A DNA stretch of 64,000 bases from positions 12,356,001-12,420,000 of the forward strand of contig JAKSXM010000137.1 in NCBI GenBank assembly GCA_022575985.1, in the 5' to 3' direction. Source of the stretch: Anagrus nilaparvatae. Lineage: Eukaryota; Arthropoda; Insecta; Hymenoptera; Mymaridae. Position 1 is the stretch's first letter; every line of letters starts with the position of its first letter. Shown here one piece after another: positions 45,401-58,275 of this stretch. The position numbers were made by a program, and so were the translations under genes. The notes beneath the pieces are model-generated. The model saw only the letters and a list, made by a program, of their open reading frames with translations, made no database searches and was not told the origin of the DNA.

Positions 45401-46715
45401 TATGTAAAACTATTCTGCAAGTCTATAATTTTAAATAAGGTATGCTGGATAGATTTAGAGACTCGTAAATAATAGCAACTCTTTTTCAAATTTCAAATTT
45501 CGTAAATACTTTTTCTGTACAGTAGCCACGAAAGTACGATTTCCTGGCCGCTGCGATACATTCTGAACTATTTTTTTAAACTAGTACATTTTTAACCAAG
45601 GGAGAAAAAAAAAGAATGGCCCAGATCGCATGTCAATTAGAATACGAGGCGAAGTCTAGGATGGTACATTGCGATCTGGGGTATTCTTTTTTTGCCCCCA
45701 TATGGATAAAAGCATTTTTTCTTTCTCAGTGGGAAAAAAACGCGTTTTTTTCGATCGCGCCGCGGGGCGAAAAAAGGGTTTTTGACCCACTAGTAAGAAA
45801 AGTTTAATAGTACATATTTATTAAAGCTGTCAGGCTGCGACTGATTCTCAAAAACAAAAATCTTTTAATATTTGATTGTTTCGAAAAGCTAATGGCAAAT
45901 TCTATTCCTTTGTTTCATATGAATAAAATTAAGTGTTTAGAAAATAAAATAGAATATTTGTTCAGTTTCTAAAAAATATTTTAAATTTGAAATACTATTC
46001 CGGAACCTAAAGTTTAAAACTATACAGAACTTGCAGTCCATTAAATTTTTTTGAATTCAAACTTTTACAAAATTCTTATAAATTACATTTGAAATTATTC
46101 TTACATTAAAAAAAAATCTGTATAGAATATTGATTACCTACTAATTTTCCGAAAAATTTAAAATCTACACATAATTTTAGATAAAGTAAAAATACTCAAT
46201 ATTTTTTTTACATCACATTTAATATTAATTTAAAAATTTTATAAAATTTCCTTTTTTTAATACAATACTGATAAAATACTGGTATGGCAGTAGGTATATA
46301 TTTTTATATTTTTTGAATTAAAATTTAAAATATTGTCTGATTTAATTTTTATTTATATATACCCTAAAAAACATTTTTTTTGGCTTTTTTAAAAAATTGT
46401 TATCGTCAAGAGAATTTATTTTTTATATTTTTAAAAGATTTTTCTATATCAATATACAATTACTTTATTAATTAATTTAAATAATTATTATTATTATCAT
46501 GAAAAAATTGTATAATAGTATATTTAAAAAAATTTTTATTTACATTAAAAAGTATTTTTACGCTAAATATTCGTCTTATATTTTTAAAAAATTTCATATT
46601 TACAACAAAAGTTAAATAAAAATAAATAAAATTTCTGAATTAAAAAAATGAAACTTAAAAATATATACAAAAGAAAAAAAGAGTATAAAAATTAATTTAA
46701 AAGTAAATTAAATCT
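42464..46715. other. Convergent spacer between XPO4 and endomannosidase
   Basis: AT-rich, containing the XPO4 3' UTR and TA-rich microsatellites (about 42950-42970, 44370-44395). A GC-richer inverted-repeat patch at 45598-45800 is the only distinct structure. Short open frames here have no protein-like composition. Confidence 0.6.
45598..45700. repeat. Hairpin-type repeat with a GC-rich flank
   Basis: agaatggcccagatcgcatg (left) pairs with cattgcgatctggggtattc (right) around a loop of about 33 bases. The flank to 45790 contains gatcgcgccgcggggcg, very unusual here. A weak relative (ggatggttcagatcgtga) lies near 4932. Probably a mobile-element remnant. Confidence 0.55.
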
Positions 46716-49700
46716 TCAACTATTAATATTATGTACTATTTTAAATTTATCAGTAAATTGATGAACCCACCATTTAGTTAGATTAAGATAAAAATTTGGA
46801 CCTTCCGGTTCATAATCAAGATACATAAAATCTTTATTACTAGCTGGTTTTCCTGGTTCAATTTGTGTACCTTCGTGCCAATGATTAAATGAAGTTATAG
46901 AAACTAAACTTGTACCACTGCTTATCGCTGATCTCCATGCTACTTCGTAATATTGCCCGTGACGACGGTGCCTTGTATTTTCTGCATTCCATGGACGGAT
47001 CTGATAACAAACATTTCACATTGTTTTTAAATATATATGTATATTGAACAAACTTTTTATGTGTACATTTTTTTTTTCTTTTTTTATCTTTTAATCGATA
47101 AAATAAAACTACTCTATTTTTTATTTCTGTTTCACTAAGTATATAAATTTTAATTAAAGTATTGATTTTTCTTAAAAGGCATCGAATCGTATAAAAAAAT
47201 ATTCAATTCATTAAATAAATACCTGGGTATCGATGTAACCAGGTGCAAGACTCGGTATGAATAATAATTCATTCTGATGAGCAAATTTATTTAAATCTTT
47301 CCAATTTTTCCATGAACTACCATAACTAAATCCATTGATACCAAAATATGTGTAAAAACCATCAAAGTGTGATTTTTTAATATGATTTTTATGTTGCGAA
47401 TCAACTAATAAACCAATATATATTGCATCTAATTCTGTACCACGTAATGTTAAATTACCACGTTCTGATAATAATTCCCACCATGCACTCGATGGAAATA
47501 CATAAGAATCATAAATATATAATACTGGCAGTATTGCACCACTGAAAAAGCAAAAAAAAAAGTATAAGAAATATTTTTATTTGACTTTTTTAAATTCTCT
47601 ACAAGTATATTCTCTCTCTCTCTTTCTCTTTTTTTCTTTAATACCCTAGATAGTATATACCCTTATTTACTCAATGTTTTTGCATACGAAATTATGCAGC
47701 TACTTTTTTATACTACTTGATTTTTACATAATAATACTAAACCCTCACTATAAATAAACTTAGTTTTCTCTTTGAATTCTTAAACAACCGCTTAAATCTT
47801 ATAAATTTATAAACTTTTCTTACATACAAAAGTTAAATAAAAAAAGTTTTCCAAAAAAATAGAAAAAAATTTTTTTTTTTTTGTATTATCAAAAAAATTG
47901 AATTAAATAAATGTCAATGTGTGTGTTAAATTTCTTATTTTAATATTTTATTTGCATTTGAGTCTATGCATGATAATCAAACTCACTATTTTCTATTCTA
48001 TTAATATTTTAATACTTATCGTCTGACTATATGTATTTTTTACTACTTGAAATTTTTAAATTTATAGATATTCAAGTACATTTATTACATTTTAGTTAAG
48101 GTAAAAAAATAAACTTGTATTGGAAATGTTTTTTTTTTTACAAAAAGAAGTAATTAGCACGAAAAAATTATTTTACTGGAAAAATAAGGGGTGTCAGTAT
48201 AGATGAATAAATATTTTTATATTAAAAAAAGGTATTGAGAAAGAATAAATCATGTAGATTTTGATTCTTTTATTTTTCATATAATTTTTAAAATTATTTC
48301 CCCTGTGAATTATTGGAAACGCGAAGAAAAAAAAATATGATAAAATTCTATATGATTTTGAAATACGTATTCAAAAAATTAAATAAAACACTCGGGATTT
48401 CAGAGTTGGATTTAACTTAATTAATTGTTTATATTCATGTTAAAAATTCAAACATTTAAAGTACTTTCCGATATTTTTTTATTTCAATTATCGGAGTACT
48501 CATAATTAATCGAAATTGGTAAAATTCGTAAAAAATAGTTTTCCTAAACATGGCATTTATATTTTTCAAAGTAAAGAATGTAAAATAACGAAAAACTATC
48601 ATTTTTTTCTCCATAACTAGTCGAGAAACCGTATATATGTTAGATGCATGCACTTTTTTTCTAAGCTTTGTGCAAGGCTACTCAGATAAGTTTTTCGATA
48701 CGCTGATTTCAAATTTTTAGGTCCTGGCCCCCAGAAAACAGTCCTAATACCGAAAAATCGGAATTTTCGGTCAATTTTGAACGTTTTTTTGACATATTAC
48801 ATAAAAAAGGCTTCTAGTTTTCCTTAAATTAATAAATAATATGTTTTCGGAGTCATGGAATAAGAATATTTGGGTCCCGACCACGAAAATATTCTCAGGA
48901 TGCCATTTATGGGCATCTATTCTGAACATTTTCCGTTACAACCCATATTAAGACATTTTATACCGGTTATAAATTTTTTTATTTCAAATTCAGATTCTGT
49001 AGCAAATTTTAGGTCCAGATACGATTTTGGCTTGAAAAAAAATACAAGGCCCATTTTTCAGACCCAAAAAAGCTTTTTAACTCATTAACGACGGGGCGAA
49101 AAGTTTTGGAAATAACCAAAAATAAGTTTATTCCCTTATAGATAAGTGGCTAAAAAATTCATTGATATCGTAAAATTTCTTGCTCTTTCAGAATCTGAAA
49201 TTAATTTTCACCTACAACCCTTAAAAATACCCTAAAAACGGGGATGAAAGGGGTAGGTCAGGCATTATTAGGAAATGTTTGGAAAAATCAATGAAAAAAG
49301 TATCCAATTTTATTGAAAAATGTTTGAAAATAATATTTTTTATGTAAATTTAAGAAGTCGAAATTATTGATCAGCGACCCAAAAAAACCGTATGGTGCAA
49401 ATTTGAGTGCTCAAAGTGCGATTATGGAAAAAATCCCTTTTTGGGGGTAGTTTTTGCAAATTTAAGGGTGAAGCCCCAATTCCTCTGCCAAATGACTCCG
49501 ATTTTCATGTTCAGCGAGCCAAAAAACCTATAGTAGAACAAATCTGGTGTTCGTCAGTGATAATACAACCAAACCCGTATTTTGACTATCCACCTTTTAA
49601 GAGTTGTAAATGGGGCCAAAATGTATGAGACCTCAATGTATACAAAGTTTACTTAAGTTTACACAAAAAATATTATTTTCAAACATTTTTCAATAAAATT

Positions 49701-52700
49701 GGATACTTTTTTTATTTATTTTTCCAAACATTTCCTAATGATGCCTGACCTATCCCTTTCACCTCCGTTTTTAGAGTATTTTTAAGAGTTATAGGTGAAA
49801 ACTAATGTCAGATTCTGAAAGAGCAGGAAATTTTACTATATGGACGAACTTTTTAGCTGCTTATCTATAAGGGAATACACTTATTTTCGCTCATTTCCAA
49901 AACTCTCAGCCGCGGCGTTAATGAGTTAATTTAAAAAAAAAAATTTTGTAAGTATTTATTTTTGTTGTGGAAAATTTTTATTATTTGTGATTTTGGGTCC
50001 TACAGACTTAAATGGGCCTCTTGGGACCGTTATTTCTGGGTAATGCTAAAAGTAGATTCAAAATAGGTCTGTAAGATTCAAAATCTCAAATAATTACTGA
50101 CAGTTTTCCATTACTACAAACTGGTAATAAAATTGGTATTAACTACCAAAAACATCTTTTTTTTTTAAAGCTTTTTTGGGTCTAAAAAATAGGCCATTTA
50201 ATTTTTTTATAGTCTAAATCGTATTTGGACCTAAAATTTGCTGCAGAATCTGAATTTGAAATAAAAAAGGATACTTTCTATTTAAAATTTCTAAGTTTGT
50301 CCTGCAGGGCACGATGGGACCCAAATATATAATATACTAAGACCATAAAATCTAACGCTCCCTCCAACCCTTACAACTTATGTATGAAACATTTTGCGTT
50401 ATTATGCTTTGTTTTCAAGATATTTTTCTCCAAGAGTTTTCAAAAAACAACCGCAAAAAACTGATATGATCGTAGTATACGTACAGTTAAAATAAAATTT
50501 TTATTTAATGTCTCTTCTATAATACTTCATTTTTCTAAACTCAATTGCAAAACCAAAGTTTGCAAATCTCTCATTTAACAAAACAAAGTTTTCTAAAACT
50601 TGATAATTAATGAACTATTTCATAATCATAGCAGAAAAAGGAAAAATTCGGATGGTCATTTAGATATAATATAGCCTTCATTATAGATATTATCTTATGA
50701 TTATTTCCTAAATTTATTTATAATAAAAGTTTAATAATTTCTATCAAAGTTTCTATCGATAAAAAAATTAAATTAAAGTATTAAATCGAATATATAGAAT
50801 AACAGAATTGCTAAAATATAAGTTTTGAAAATATCATAGTAAATAAAAAAGCGAATACTATGCATGCATTAATTTTGATATTTAATATTTAATGACGTTT
50901 TTGAAAATCCTTATTTCGCTGATATATAGAAATTCAATATTATTTATTAATTTAAATATATAAGCTGATTAAAAATTTAATCTTCTTACTAATATCTATG
51001 TATACTTTTTTTTTTGTCTAATGTTTATAAAATATTATCGAATTTGTTTCACTAAAATAATTATATATATATATCAAGTACGTCTCTATTAACTCTTTTT
51101 TAAAACAAAACATTTTTATTTATTTTTATGGCCATTTTAATTGTATAAATATAAAGCTTAATTCTCTCTGCTTTTTTATTTTCTATTTATTTTTTTAAGT
51201 GGTTTATTTATGGTTTTAATTAAATATCTATAACTTTAACTTAACAAAAAATAAATTCATTTCATTGTATATATATATATGGGCATATCCATTACTTTTC
51301 ATACAAAAGTGTGCGCACCCATGACTCCGATCGGGCTTTTCAGGGGTGGTTTAAAGTAATAAAAAACTCAGCCAGCCAAAATTTCAGCCATTTTGCAGGA
51401 CGGGTTGCCGAGATACAAGCTCTAAAAGGTCCAAAAATAGCTGTTTTTAGCCAATTTTCAAAAATTTACTGGGCTTCAAGGATTAGTCCAAAAAACATCT
51501 GGCTGGTCTCATTTTTTCCCATAAACATTCAACTTTTACCAAAAAAATTTTCAAAAAGTTTCATGGAGTTGATTTCTACTGGCATTGATTAACGTAAGAC
51601 TTATTTTATCGAAAAATGCTGATTTTTGAACTTGAATTGTGACTCAGCATCATTAGCTAAAGACTTCCAGTTGGTTTCATTAAAAGCGTCTATCAAAGAC
51701 CTTTCAAATGAGACCTTAAAAGTTAAAAAAGCTTATCAGGGACCGGAAATATAAGCAATTGAAAGTTTGCTGTTTACGAAAATATCGATTTTTTAACAAC
51801 TTTAATCGTCTGCAAAATTTTTCTCTGAGCACTTTAAGGACTGAAAATTTCAGGAAAGCTTCTTTTGATATTAAAAAAAATTCCCTAAAAATTTGAGCGA
51901 TGGTATTGGCTTTTGTTCGTAGATATAAGACTCTGAAAATGTGTAATAATTGGACCAATATTGGCCAATAAATGGTTAAGGGGTCAACCAAAAAATTTTT
52001 CTTCTTTAATATTCGAATAGCCAGGGAAAAATGAGCTGATCTTAAAAAAAAAATTTTCATTTTTGACCGAAAAATAAGCAAGTTATCATCATTTTAATAT
52101 TTTTAAAAAAATTTCCCAAAAATCCCAGTTTTAGGGTCATTATACAGTATTCTAACTCGAAATAATGATAACTCGCTTATTTTTCGGTCTAAAAAAAATT
52201 TTTTTTTTTTTTAAATTGTCGAATTTTTTCGTGCCTATTCGAATATTTACAAATAAGAAACTTCTTATATGCAAAAATTATTTTTTTTTGGCAAATTACT
52301 TTAGAACTTACTTTATTTTGTCAATGTATTCGGGTAGTTTTTGGCCTAAATTTTTTGGTTGACCCCTTAACCATTTATTGGCCAATATTGGTGCAATTAT
52401 TACACATTTTCAGAGTCTTATATCTACGAACAGAAGCCAATACCATTGCCCAAATTTTTAGGGAATTTTTTTTAATATCAAAAGAAGCTTTCCTGAAATT
52501 TTCAGCCCTTAAAGTGCTCAGAGAAAAATTTTGCAGACGATTAAAGTTGTTAAAAAATCGATATTTTCGTAAACAGCAAACTTTCAATTGCTTATATCTC
52601 CGGTCCCTGATAAGCTTTTTTAACTTCTAAGGTCTCATTTGAAAGGTCTTTGATAGACGCTTTTAATGAAACCAGCGGAAGTCTTTAGCTAATGATGCTG

Positions 52701-54340
52701 AGTCACAATTCAAGTTCAAAAATCAGCATTTTTCGATAAAATAAATCTTACGTTAATCAATGCCAGTAAAAATCAACTTCATGAAACTTTTTGAAAATTT
52801 TTTTGGTAAAAGTTGAATATTTATGGAAAAAAATGAGACCAGCCAGATGTTTTTTGGACTAATCCTTGAAGCCCAGTAAATTTTTGAAAATTGGCTAAAA
52901 ACAGCTATTTTTGGACCTTTTAGAGCTTGTATCTCGGCAACCCGTCCTGCAAAATGGCTGAAATTTTGGCTGGCTGAGTTTTTTATTACTTTAAACCACC
53001 CCTGAAAAGCCCGATCGGAGTCATGGGTGCGCACACTTTTGTATGAAAAGTAATGGATATGCCCATATATATATTGAAATTCCTCAAGTGTAGAATATTT
53101 GCATGAACTAGTTTTTGAATACGTTCCAAAATATTTTTTTTTTCTTTATTAACTAAAAATATTCAATTCTTGATTTTTTTTTCTTTCTTATTGTTGAGAA
53201 TAAAGAATTTTGATTTTATTTTTTTTTTTGGTAGGAAATATTATTTGCTTCTTTGGTTAAAAAATTTGTGATTTGGGTTGAGTTGAAAAATAAATTTTTT
53301 TTGTTTGGTTCTTTGGTTTCATATTTTAGGTATTTCTGTTTTAAGAAATTCTTTTGTGTTTCTCAAAATTTTGTTAAGTTTTTGCATTTTTTTGGGGAGG
53401 AGGGTAGGGGGGATTGATTTATAGAGCTTTAGTACTAAAATTGTAAATTTAAGATTTTTGTTCTCCGAAAGCTGGTATATTATTAATATTGGACTACGTC
53501 TAAAAAGGTGAAATAATGTGTATTTCTATAAAATGAAAAATTGTACCACCCTTTTAGAACTTTTACTAAAAAGTTTATATAATTGTCCTAAAAAATCATG
53601 CGCAATCAAAATATCCTTATCTAATTCATATCTTTTATAAAAATTTCTTAAAGTGTTCCAGAGAGTACTTAAAACTTCTTGAAAAGTCTAAAGGCATTCA
53701 GTGAAGCCCAAAAAAAATTCTATGAAACTCTTTGATAAAAGGTTGAGTGTATTAAGGGTAACGTAAGACACATTAATAAGTCAATGAATTAAATTTTTAG
53801 TCTCTTAAATGAAAATGATTTAAAAATAACTTACTCATTTTCTCTTCTCATTCTATAAAGTGCTGGATGTGATCCATACTGATTTAATATGTAACGTATA
53901 TGTTCCATTAAATTAATAGGATTTCTTCCTTCATAAGGTTCAATATGTGGTGCAATTTTCAATTGATATCTATTAGCAGCATCAAGTAAATCAGGCATTA
54001 AAAAATCAGTATTATCATTACTAGTTGGTGGTGCCCATGAAACAACAACAACACCAATACCAGATTCTCTTAATTGTCTCATATGCAAATCAATAACTTG
54101 TGGATCTAATGAACTATAGCAACCAAGATTTGGATAATAATTAGCAGCAATATCAGCTGGTGGTACGTGATTACCTTCTGGAAAAACACGTTTATCATTT
54201 TTTTTCCAATTTGGTAAATACTCATGGTTCCAGTGTTTCCAAAAACCATCGTATTCTAATGAACGATACCATGAATAATAAAATATGTGTACATTGTAAT
54301 TTGGTTCAACAGTCACGCTATTATTCAATAATGGTAAAAC
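46716..54340 (-). CDS. MANEA: GH99 glycoprotein endo-alpha-1,2-mannosidase (5' exon not found)
   Basis: MANEA is a Golgi type II membrane enzyme that clips glucosylated mannose from N-glycans. Exons on minus: 54340-53835, 47541-47223, 47000-46716 (stop TGA); 369 residues. Landmarks: NVHIFYYSWYRSLEYDGFW, HWNHEYLPNW, VPPADIAANYYPNLGCYSS, HMRQLRESGIGVVVVSWAPP, KIAPHIEPYEGR, YIYDSY, HFDGFYTYFGINGFSYGSS, FIPSLAPGYIDTQIRPWN, and ITSFNHWHEGTQIEPGKP. In human MANEA the last motif is NEWHEGTQIE, with both Glu residues catalytic. Here the first is His (CAT codon, plus-strand 46881-46883). The first exon(s), with start codon and membrane anchor (about 60-90 residues), should lie right of 54340 but were not recognised. 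The 6.3 kb intron 47542-53834 is full of repeats. Could be an inactive or altered-specificity paralogue. Confidence 0.9.
48655..48810. repeat. Dispersed repeat fragment, related to 62025-62240
   Basis: Contains gataagtttttcgatacgctgatttcaaatttttaggtcc followed by a tcggaattttcggtcaattttgaacg block. The same order occurs, in reverse complement, at about 62240-62100, and its first part also occurs forward at about 62025-62060. Divergence is substantial; the family is unknown. Confidence 0.6.
48860..50335. repeat. Long diverged inverted repeat with duplicated spacer
   Basis: The left arm (about 48865-49350) and right arm (about 49655-50330) are reverse complements. Matched blocks include atatttgggtccc/gggacccaaatat, ttcaaattcagattctg/cagaatctgaatttgaa, and ccttatagataag/cttatctataaggg. 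Arms differ by many substitutions and indels, so the element is older than the neighbour at 51281. The spacer holds two diverged direct repeats starting gatcagcgacccaaaaaa (about 49370) and gttcagcgagccaaaaaa (about 49511). No enzyme frame was seen. Confidence 0.75.
51281..53064. mobile_element. Fold-back element with arms of about 0.8 kb
   Basis: Starts GGGCATATCCATTACTTTTC and ends with the exact reverse complement. The arms stay nearly identical inward to about 52110 and 52240, leaving a short AT-rich centre. Both flanks are TA microsatellite, so a duplication cannot be read. GC is clearly above the local average. Each arm carries the same 93-codon open frame (51311-51592 on +, 52753-53034 on -), opening RTHDSDRAFQGWFKV, and an opposite-strand frame (51716-52081 on -, 52355-52630 on +). 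I recognise neither; both may be accidental. Confidence 0.85.
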
Positions 54341-57300
54341 CTATAATCAATAAAAGAAAAAAAATTTTTTATATGTATTTTAAGTAGTAATGATAAGTAT
54401 TTGATCAGACATTAATAAAATATACTATCAGAAATCAATACCATTAATTTAATCATTTTAAAACGTCAGTATTTATTAAAATATTCTATATGTCTGATCT
54501 AATATTGACTTAAACTACTGAAAATAAAATTTTCATTTAAAAACTAAATAATATACAGAAAATTTAATATTTAAATTGTTTTAAAAGTATAATTATTATT
54601 TGAATTAAACTCTGAAAAATTGAAATTAAAAAGTTATTTAATAAAAAAAGGATATAATATATATATATATATATAAATATAATATAAAATTAAGACTTTT
54701 TAATTACGTTAAAATAAAGATATCTTTAATATGCGGAAAAAGTCTTTTTTTTTTCTTTTAAATTTATGAAGTCTTAACTATCCTTTTAATGAAACAACTT
54801 TTAACTTTTTCTTGCTTTTCAGTATCAATCAGACTTTTAATAGATAAAACTACTAAAAACCTTATATATATATATATATATATTGTATCCCTAGAGGCTG
54901 ATAACTTTTGTGTATCGAGCAAAGTGCTCGTATAAGAGTATAAAAATGCTTTTTCTTTTTTATATTTTTTAATGTTTAAAATACATTTTTAGAACTTTTA
55001 AACACTAGTGTGTTTTTATCGTTGAAATATTATTTCTAATTTTTTAAAAATTACTTTTCTTTTATATTTTTATAATAATACAGATTTTAATCTTTTGTTT
55101 TTTAAATTATGAAAACAATTTCTTTTTTTCTCTATTTTTAAAAATTTGTTCTAAATATTTTTTAATTAAGAAAAAATATTGTGTATTTATAAATCAAAAA
55201 AAATTTTGTATAAATAAATTGAAAATCCAATAATGTTTTTTTTTATGTTGATGTATATATATGACCTGTTCTAAATAATTTCCCTGGAGTAAAGTCTTTT
55301 TTGAAAAATTTATTGGGTTTTTTTTTTCATTCTATAAGTAGCCTTTGATGTTAAATTCAATTTTGGTGTTAAATTTAATAAAATAATGTTTCTTTGACAC
55401 TGAACAAAAACCAGACTTGAAAATTGATTATCTTTTTTTTTTTGTTTTCTAGAGAAAGCTGATAACTTCTTTTATGATTTTTTTTTTCAATTTTGGTTGA
55501 CAGGATAATATAGTGCATTAAGTATAAATTAGGTATTGTTTTTAACAATGGATTTTAGGTTCTTAAATAACATTAGAGTTTGAAAAGGGGTCATTTTTTT
55601 TTAATTTCAGAATTAATTTTGAATATTAATTAGAGTAAAAATTTTGTTTCTTTAGGAACTACCTAACAGTCTAATTTAACCTCAGAACCATACTTGAAAA
55701 TACGATTTTTGGTTGCTAGTTATAAATAATATATTACAAACCAAGGTCAGAAATTTAATAAAATCATAAATTGTGATTTAAGACATTCTTATACCATTTT
55801 TCTTTGTATGTAACAATGAAATGCATCTTTGATGGTTTATCAATTAAATACTTGCTTTCTGACTAGTGTTTTTGGTTTAAAAAATGTGGAAAAATAATAT
55901 CTAGCTAAATCTTCAAACTTTTTTCAAAAAAAAAAATTTTTTTTGAACACTAACATATACACACAAACCAAGATTAAAAAATATAGTAATACAAAAATCC
56001 AGTAATCCATCTTTCAAAATAAAAAAGAATCTTTTTATTTCAGTACAGATAAAAGTAAAACTTTTTCCTATCCATATTTAACAAAAAGAAAAATAGATTT
56101 ATGAATGTTTCTAAAAAAAAAAGCATAAAATTTTTCATCTAAAATAAAAAGTTATTCTTTTAGAATTTACTAAAAAATACAAAAAACTAAAAAGTTAAAA
56201 TTTTAGTAAAAACAAAAACAATGTTGTTTATACATAAAATTTGATTATCCCATTTATTATCTGTACTGGTATTGAATATTAAGCACACATCAGCTTTATA
56301 ATCAAGTTTCTCGTATCATAATTAATTGTATATATATATAACGCAGAGAAAACATAATATTTGCATCACGTATATCGTATAATTACTAGAGGATAATTAT
56401 TAATTTTAAAATAATAATTAAATAAACCAAGATTTAATAAATAATATCGATTTTTTAAAAAATTTAAATATTTAATGAATATTTATATAAAAGTAATTTG
56501 TTAAATTAAAATTGAGACTACATAATACTAGCAATGTCAAACATGTAATACATAAATTTAATTATTAATACTAGAGAGAATATTACATAAACATCTATGT
56601 AATAATCATAAATGTTAGAGATTATATAGTCTCATGGCTTGCTTAGCTGCTTGCTGTGTGTGTTATTTAAAGTATAGAAACTTGATTAAACTGAATAATG
56701 CATTATATTTCTAAGTACTTACTTTGCATTAATATATAAAAGGTATTAGTTATACGATTTTACTTTGTCTGTTTTATGTTCCTTTTATAATAATTAATAT
56801 TTTTAATTATTTAAATTTCAAAATTATTTTACATAGGCATTTTTTTAGCAGTGTTATTTATTGTAGATTTATAAAATTATATGTCTTTTTATTATTTGAG
56901 ATTTATATATTTATTATATTTAATATTATTATATTTAAATTTAAATTTATTGAACTTAATATATATTGGGATTATTGTAAAGATTGGTTCCTTCGGCTGA
57001 AAGTATCGGGATGAAAATTTTTAAAAATAGATTTGATTGATCATTATTACTATTTATATTAATAATTATTAATAAAAACTCTAAAAATAGACTTTGTTTC
57101 TACTTCAGTCTTAGATTTTAAGAGTTGTTTGAAATCTTATGCTGTTAGGGTCAGGTTGTCTGCTAAAAAATTTATAAATCTAAGTATTTTGATTTATTTT
57201 ACATGATTTATTAAGTTTTTTTTTTATCGTGATTTTTACTTTTCTTTATATCGGCTTTATAATCATTTGACGAATCATGAAGTATTTTTACTCAAATTTT

Positions 57301-58081
57301 GAGTTAAATTTGGTATATATGCAACATCGGAATCCTATAAGATGTTAGGTTGTATTGATTCTAAGGCGTTATTCACTAAAAGTTTTAGGGAAATACGATT
57401 GAATTTACGAAACTTGCATTACTTTATGAATCATGTTATTGGGCTAGTGATTTCATAATTTAAACTTCGTTTTATTAACTGGATATGTGATTTTTTTGAT
57501 ATTTTTTATTCTAGAGAATTTAAGGCCTCGTAATATAAAATTATCAAATATTTTTCAGAAGGGCCTCATTATAGTCCTAATAGTTTATAGCGGAAACAAT
57601 ATAAATTGAAAATAATTCATCGTGCGTTTGACTCCTGGATAGTGTTTCAGAGGGCCCTAGTTTTTTGTTCATGATAATCTTGATAAACTAATTTTAAAAA
57701 AAATTAATTTATGATACAACAATCATGTTTTCTGTTTTTGCTTTCTGTATACTAAAGAATCTAGAAATTTTCTTGAATTTTTCTCGTTTTCTTATTTTTA
57801 CCAAAAATTTCCGAAATTGTTTTTTTGAAAATTCAAAAAATTTTTTGAAACCAAAAAAGTTTTACAAATATTTAAAGATACGTCCGTTTTTAATAAAAAT
57901 TTAACTGAGTACGAATACCAATTGCGACATTAAAATTTTTCTTTAATTATAAGATATTTCACTTTTGAATCAAAAATTTTGATTTTTCCCAAAAATGAGT
58001 AAAAATTGAATATCTCCAAAAGTACAATAGCTGAATCGCCAAACTATAGTCTATAATGTTATCTGCAGACTTTTAACATGG

Positions 58082-58275
58082 AACATGTTTATAGGGAGGG
58101 GGTACTTCAGAATTTGTAAATTAAAGGGGGGGTCAAAATTGTCCTATTTAAATGGGGGGGGGGGGGGTCAAATGGGACTTAGAATATTTTTAATTTAGAA
58201 ACCTAAAATAATACGCGTTTAGGGAATCAGAATAGTTTGAGTTTAGAATCTTAACATTTAGTAAAGATAATTATA
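58082..58275 (+). repeat. Dispersed repeat with minisatellite core, short copy
   Basis: Begins gaacatgtttatagggaggg and ends gtttagaatcttaacatttagtaaa, matching both ends of 14405-14955 in the same orientation. It has only about three core units (gggacttagaatat...). A run of 15 G lies at about 58155-58169. Confidence 0.78.

Larger units (their letters stand above)
47542..53834 (-). other. 6.3 kb repeat-filled MANEA intron
   Basis: On minus, donor gtaagt after 53835 and acceptor tttcag before 47541. Contains the inverted-repeat element at about 48860-50335 and the fold-back element at 51281-53064. The rest is AT-rich. Open frames in it belong to the repeats. Confidence 0.85.

Noticed and set aside
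51311..51592. 93-codon frame in the fold-back arm as a transposase
   Set aside because: No transposase motif, and its mirror at 52753-53034 is expected from arm identity alone. Described under the element rather than as a gene.
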